DNA of 46,239 bases from an uncultured Eubacterium sp. (GTDB lineage: Bacteria > Bacillota > Clostridia > Lachnospirales > Lachnospiraceae). The position numbers were made by a program, and so were the translations under genes. The stretch covers positions 1 through 46,239 of the forward strand of contig USBB01000019.1 of assembly GCA_900552795.1 (NCBI GenBank), in the 5' to 3' direction. The notes below the pieces were generated by a model, which saw nothing but the letters and a program-made list of their open reading frames with translations, was not told where the DNA came from and did not search any database. This document shows positions 43,224-46,239 of this stretch, in pieces (position 1 is the stretch's first letter; each line of letters opens with the position of its first letter).

Positions 43224-44863
43224 TAGTTTTCTCCATTTCTTAAACTTCTCAAAAAGCCTTTTTTCATTGCACTTACATCAACATTTCCGCGTATTCCGCT
43301 TACCGAACCTTTGCTTGTAAATTGCCACATATCAAAATGTCCTTTGTAAGTGCATGTATCATTATACTGAGCCACCCATATTTTACATATACCTGTTATG
43401 TTTGGCGTATCAATATAATCAGTAAGCCAGCTTTTGCTCGCATAAACCATAGGTGTATATCCTGCATCAGCTACAGTTTTAGCAAATGCATTAATAATAG
43501 CAGTTCTCTCGGACGGTGTATGTTTATCACCTCTTCCGTTACCTCCGTTTGCATATTCCACATCTATCGCAAGAGGAAGCGAAATATTATACCCCTCAAC
43601 TGCTTTTACAATAAAGCTTGCCTCTTCAACAGCTTCCTGCGTATTTATAGCCTGTGTAAATACATATGCTCCAATCTTTATTCCGACACGTGAAGCTTCT
43701 TTTATATTTCTTTCAAACTGCTCATCCTTTACAAGCTTTCCGCTTCCGTAACCCCTGTATCCAACTCGTATCATCGCATATTCTATACCTGATGCCTTAA
43801 CCTTATCCCAGTCGATGGTACCTTGAAATGTAGACACATCAATAACTAATTCTGAGCTTAATATTCCATCATCATCAAAATAATACTGTATTCCTTCAAT
43901 TTGTTTCCAGCCTGTGCATGCAGTACCATTTTCATAATAGTACATATCACCTGCTATTTCCACCCAGCCGTCATGTGTAGTTTCAGGTTTTGTCGGCGGC
44001 TCTGCAGGCGCCTGCGTAGGTGCATCAGTTGACGGTTCACTTGGAATTTCTCCTGGATTTTCTGTTCCCGGCTCAGTCGAAGTATCAGTAGGCTTTTCTG
44101 TTGGTTTTTCCAATGGTTTTTCTGTCGGTACTTCTGTCGGTTTCTCCGATGGTTTTATCGGTACAATAACTCCGCCCTCTGAATTATCCTCCTGCGGTCT
44201 TTGTACCATATCTTCCTTGGCATTTTCTTCATTCTGTTCTTCTACTTTATCGAGAATATCCTGTTCAACCTCATACTTAACTACAGTTGCCTCTGCTGCA
44301 TCAGGCAATGCAAAACCCTCCTTTTGACAAAGAACAACTGTATACGTTCCTACTGATAAATCTTTAATCACTACACTTCCGTCCATATCCTTATCAGAAT
44401 ATGTCTGTGCATCTATCTCCTTTGCCTTCTCTTCCTGCTGCGCAATATCATCCCCTGCTTCCTGAACTGTCTTTATATTTTTTTCATTATCTTTTTTAGA
44501 GCCTGTCATAAGATTTACGACAAAATCCTGTCCTTTAACTGTTTTTCTATTTTCATCGACTATATTTACAGTAATCGAATCTTCTTCACTTACAGTCTCA
44601 AGACTAATCAGAGTCAATTCAGGTGCTTCCGTCTCCTGTGTCTGTGACTCTGTCTGTGTTTCCTGCGTCTGAGTAACAGTTTCTTTTATCCCGTCTGCTG
44701 CAGCGCTTAATTCTGCATTTTTCCCTTTATTCCTGTTATGTACAACAAATGCTGTCACTCCTGCTGCCAAAATAAGCATCAGTGCAGCAACACATACCGC
44801 AATATTCCTTTTTTCCTTAAAAAACGATTTGATATTATCTAAAAATTTTTGTATATTATTCAT
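43223..44863 (-). CDS. Membrane-anchored GH25 muramidase with cell-wall-binding repeats
   Basis: Lysozyme-type glycosyl hydrolase cleaving peptidoglycan glycan strands. Order over 546 aa: membrane anchor (about 19-38), a Gln/Thr/Glu linker, a SpaA-like beta domain (about 75-200), a linker of repeated Pro-Thr/Ser-Glu/Glu-Lys-Pro units (about 235-305), a choline-binding-type repeat (GWVEIAGDMYYYENG then GWKQIEGIQYYFDDDG), and the GH25 domain to the end. Catalytic-type acids are visible in LVIDVSTFQG and LAIDVEYANGG, with WVAQYND and the NVDVS tail. ATG 44863 has AGGA seven bases upstream; the frame to 44971 runs through a repeat. It is coupled to rimO, an unexpected partner. Confidence 0.93.
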   Translation of the reverse strand: MNNIQKFLDNIKSFFKEKRNIAVCVAALMLILAAGVTAFVVHNRNKGKNAELSAAADGIKETVTQTQETQTESQTQETEAPELTLISLETVSEEDSITVNIVDENRKTVKGQDFVVNLMTGSKKDNEKNIKTVQEAGDDIAQQEEKAKEIDAQTYSDKDMDGSVVIKDLSVGTYTVVLCQKEGFALPDAAEATVVKYEVEQDILDKVEEQNEENAKEDMVQRPQEDNSEGGVIVPIKPSEKPTEVPTEKPLEKPTEKPTDTSTEPGTENPGEIPSEPSTDAPTQAPAEPPTKPETTHDGWVEIAGDMYYYENGTACTGWKQIEGIQYYFDDDGILSSELVIDVSTFQGTIDWDKVKASGIEYAMIRVGYRGYGSGKLVKDEQFERNIKEASRVGIKIGAYVFTQAINTQEAVEEASFIVKAVEGYNISLPLAIDVEYANGGNGRGDKHTPSERTAIINAFAKTVADAGYTPMVYASKSWLTDYIDTPNITGICKIWVAQYNDTCTYKGHFDMWQFTSKGSVSGIRGNVDVSAMKKGFLRSLRNGEN

Positions 44864-44895
44864 ACTTTGTTCCTGTTCCTGTTCTAAATTTATTA

Positions 44896-44965
44896 AGATT
44901 ACAGTGTCAAAATCTCTGATTCCACTTATGCCTGCACAAAAGTATAATAAATCCATTGTGACACA
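44896..44965 (+). repeat. Dispersed repeat, copy D
   Basis: Begins GATTACAGTGTCAAAA and ends ATTGTGACAC, which is an imperfect inverse of the beginning. It sits upstream of the muramidase gene. Spurious longer frames of that gene pass through it. Confidence 0.6.
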
Positions 44966-45051
44966 CCTCAATATTGAACATAATGCTAATATTGAAGCAG
45001 AAGATATTGTATCACAAATCTCTGATAATATCCATATCTAAATTTTGGCAA

Positions 45052-45077
45052 AAAGTCAGACAATATCTATGTCTGCA
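45052..45077 (-). terminator. Terminator after the alpha/beta hydrolase gene
   Basis: Minus strand: CAGACA pairs with TGTCTG around a 7-base loop, followed by ACTTTTTG. It begins 14 bases after the stop codon. The stem is short. Confidence 0.6.
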
Positions 45078-45090
45078 AGTTTTATAAATA

Positions 45091-46035
45091 CTATTTCAAA
45101 TGAAGTCTGAGCCACTTATAAACATCCTCAAACACAATATATCTGTCAGTTTCATTAATAATCTCATGTCTGTCTCCCGGATAAAGCTTACAGGTTATAT
45201 CCTTAATTCCCACTGCCTTATACATTTTATAAGCTTTTTTGACACCTTTTCCCAAATCTCCTACAGGATCTTCCTCACCTGATATCATAAGCAAAGGCAA
45301 ATCTTTTGGTATCTTCTTTGCATTCTTAATCTTCGCATCATACCCTACAGCACAAAATAATCCCATATATGCATTTAAAGTAAATATAAACCTGCATTCT
45401 TTTTTTGCATAATATTTTTTTACAATCTCCAAATCCTTTGTCAGCCAGTTTCTTTCAATATCTTTCCCTGTCAAATCATATTTTCTGTATGGTTTTGTAT
45501 AGGTAAGCTGCTGTATAAAACTGCTTCTGTATCGCCAACCTTTAAAAACAGCCAATATTTTAGTAAGCATTTTTATAAAAATAACAGCCGGCTGCGCTAT
45601 AAACCCTGTTCCGACTATTATTGCCCCATCAAGATTATCGCCATATATTGTAATATATTTTCTGAGCATATATGAACCCATGCTGTGTGCCAGCATAAAA
45701 TACGGAATCCCCTGATTTTCATTCTGTATTTTAGTCCTAAGCTTATGCATATCCCTTACAAGTACATCACTCGGATTATTTCCATAATTCCCAAAATACC
45801 CAAAATCTTCCTCTTTTTCAGCAGATTTCCCATGACCTGCATGGTCATGTCCCACAACCAAAAATTCCCTGTCAGTCAAGAATTTTGCAAACTCTTCATA
45901 CCTTTCAATATATTCAACCATTCCATGTGAAATCTGTACTACAGCTCTGTAATTCCCATCATCAGGAAGCCATTTCACAGCATAAAGCTTAGACTCTCCA
46001 TTAGATGATTTAAAACAAATTTCTTCTTTGCGCAT
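45091..46035 (-). CDS. Alpha/beta hydrolase, monoacylglycerol-lipase-like
   Basis: Serine hydrolase of 314 aa. The oxyanion segment VVQISHGMVEYIERYEEFA and GHDHAGHGKS are typical of Hydrolase_4/lysophospholipase proteins; the nucleophile is the Ser in LAHSMGSYM; the acid is the Asp in SGEEDPVGD and the His is in PGDRHEI. No signal peptide, so it is probably cytoplasmic. ATG 46035 has GGAGG eight bases upstream. It is a single gene with its own terminator. The physiological ester substrate is unknown. Confidence 0.9.
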   Translation of the reverse strand: MRKEEICFKSSNGESKLYAVKWLPDDGNYRAVVQISHGMVEYIERYEEFAKFLTDREFLVVGHDHAGHGKSAEKEEDFGYFGNYGNNPSDVLVRDMHKLRTKIQNENQGIPYFMLAHSMGSYMLRKYITIYGDNLDGAIIVGTGFIAQPAVIFIKMLTKILAVFKGWRYRSSFIQQLTYTKPYRKYDLTGKDIERNWLTKDLEIVKKYYAKKECRFIFTLNAYMGLFCAVGYDAKIKNAKKIPKDLPLLMISGEEDPVGDLGKGVKKAYKMYKAVGIKDITCKLYPGDRHEIINETDRYIVFEDVYKWLRLHLK

Positions 46036-46196
46036 ATCTTTTACCTCCAAGCAAAATATTCATAATAATCATTCATAATTTGCAGCACAATGCAGCTTAT
46101 ATTTACCGCCTCTGATTGCACTCAGTATAATTATTATAATATATTTAAAAGCCATGGTCAAAAGGTCATTAATACCTTTAATCCTATAAAGTAAAA

Positions 46197-46239
46197 AAGC
46201 GTCGTTCACGACGCTTGCAAGATTTGCTTCGCAAACTTG
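46197..46239. repeat. Two consecutive hairpins at the right edge
   Basis: GCGTCG/CGACGC with loop TTCA is followed at once by CAAG-TTTGC/GCAAA-CTTG, running to the window end. The layout resembles the hairpin arrays at 29914 and 31240; the array may continue outside. Confidence 0.5.

Noticed and set aside
43980..44160. Possible tandem DNA repeat or CRISPR in the muramidase gene
   Set aside because: The repetition is the Pro/Thr/Glu-rich linker coding sequence; units are short, irregular and in frame, with no spacers.
44864..44971. 36-residue N-terminal extension of the muramidase
   Set aside because: It passes through dispersed repeat copy D and lacks a ribosome binding site; the anchor normally begins near Met at 44863.
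46147..46175. Fifth copy of the GATTACAGTGTCAAAA repeat
   Set aside because: Only GTCAAAAGGTC is shared; the rest does not align, so it could be chance.

Overview
The window is a chromosomal segment of a low-GC, spore-forming Gram-positive anaerobe. The best fit is a member of the Lachnospiraceae (Clostridia). This rests on a complete spoIIIA operon, spoIVB and spoIIM, on the gene order spoIIIA - asp23 - nusB - xseAB - ispA - dxs - tlyA - nadK - argR - recN - spoIVB, and on strong AGGAGG ribosome binding sites. A pectin-type kduI/kduD pair would suit a pectin-using gut relative such as Lachnospira/Eubacterium eligens, but the species is a guess. No rRNA, tRNA, CRISPR array, transposase or recombinase was seen. 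Almost all genes lie on the minus strand.

Positions 1-2700 look like a small inserted islet. An 87-bp copy of the 3' part of spoIVB (1-87) is repeated directly at 2611-2697 inside the intact spoIVB. Between the copies are an unknown gene, a Fic-domain protein and a Phd-like antitoxin. Positions 2576-18170 hold the sporulation and housekeeping cluster. spoIIIA starts from a sigma-E-like promoter placed inside the terminator of the upstream ABC-transporter genes, and a terminator after asp23 separates it from the nusB-to-recN run of RNA, DNA, isoprenoid, NADP and arginine-control genes. Positions 18189-26369 carry an FtsX-type ABC exporter, a D,D-carboxypeptidase and a NodB-type deacetylase (these two on the plus strand), and an Na+-efflux-like ABC-2 exporter. 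Positions 26721-31217 are catabolic: kduD/kduI for unsaturated uronates, then pyrimidine nucleoside phosphorylase and phosphopentomutase. Positions 31476-36044 contain DAHP synthase (plus strand), SpoIIM, a NUDIX hydrolase, ProC and a subgroup 1c aspartate aminotransferase. Positions 36193-39563 are rny, recX and recA, with two LexA-like boxes at recA. Positions 39966-46035 hold nagB, pncC, pgsA, rimO, a membrane-anchored GH25 muramidase and an alpha/beta hydrolase.

The intergenic DNA is unusually structured. There are arrays of consecutive short hairpins (29914-30020, 31240-31348, right edge), a dispersed repeat starting GATTACAGTGTCAAAA in four gaps, and a shared leader motif in front of two unrelated genes. 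These repeats, the spoIVB islet and the nested spoIIIA promoter are the items most worth follow-up. Start codons were chosen by Shine-Dalgarno spacing, so several genes are shorter than their longest open frame.
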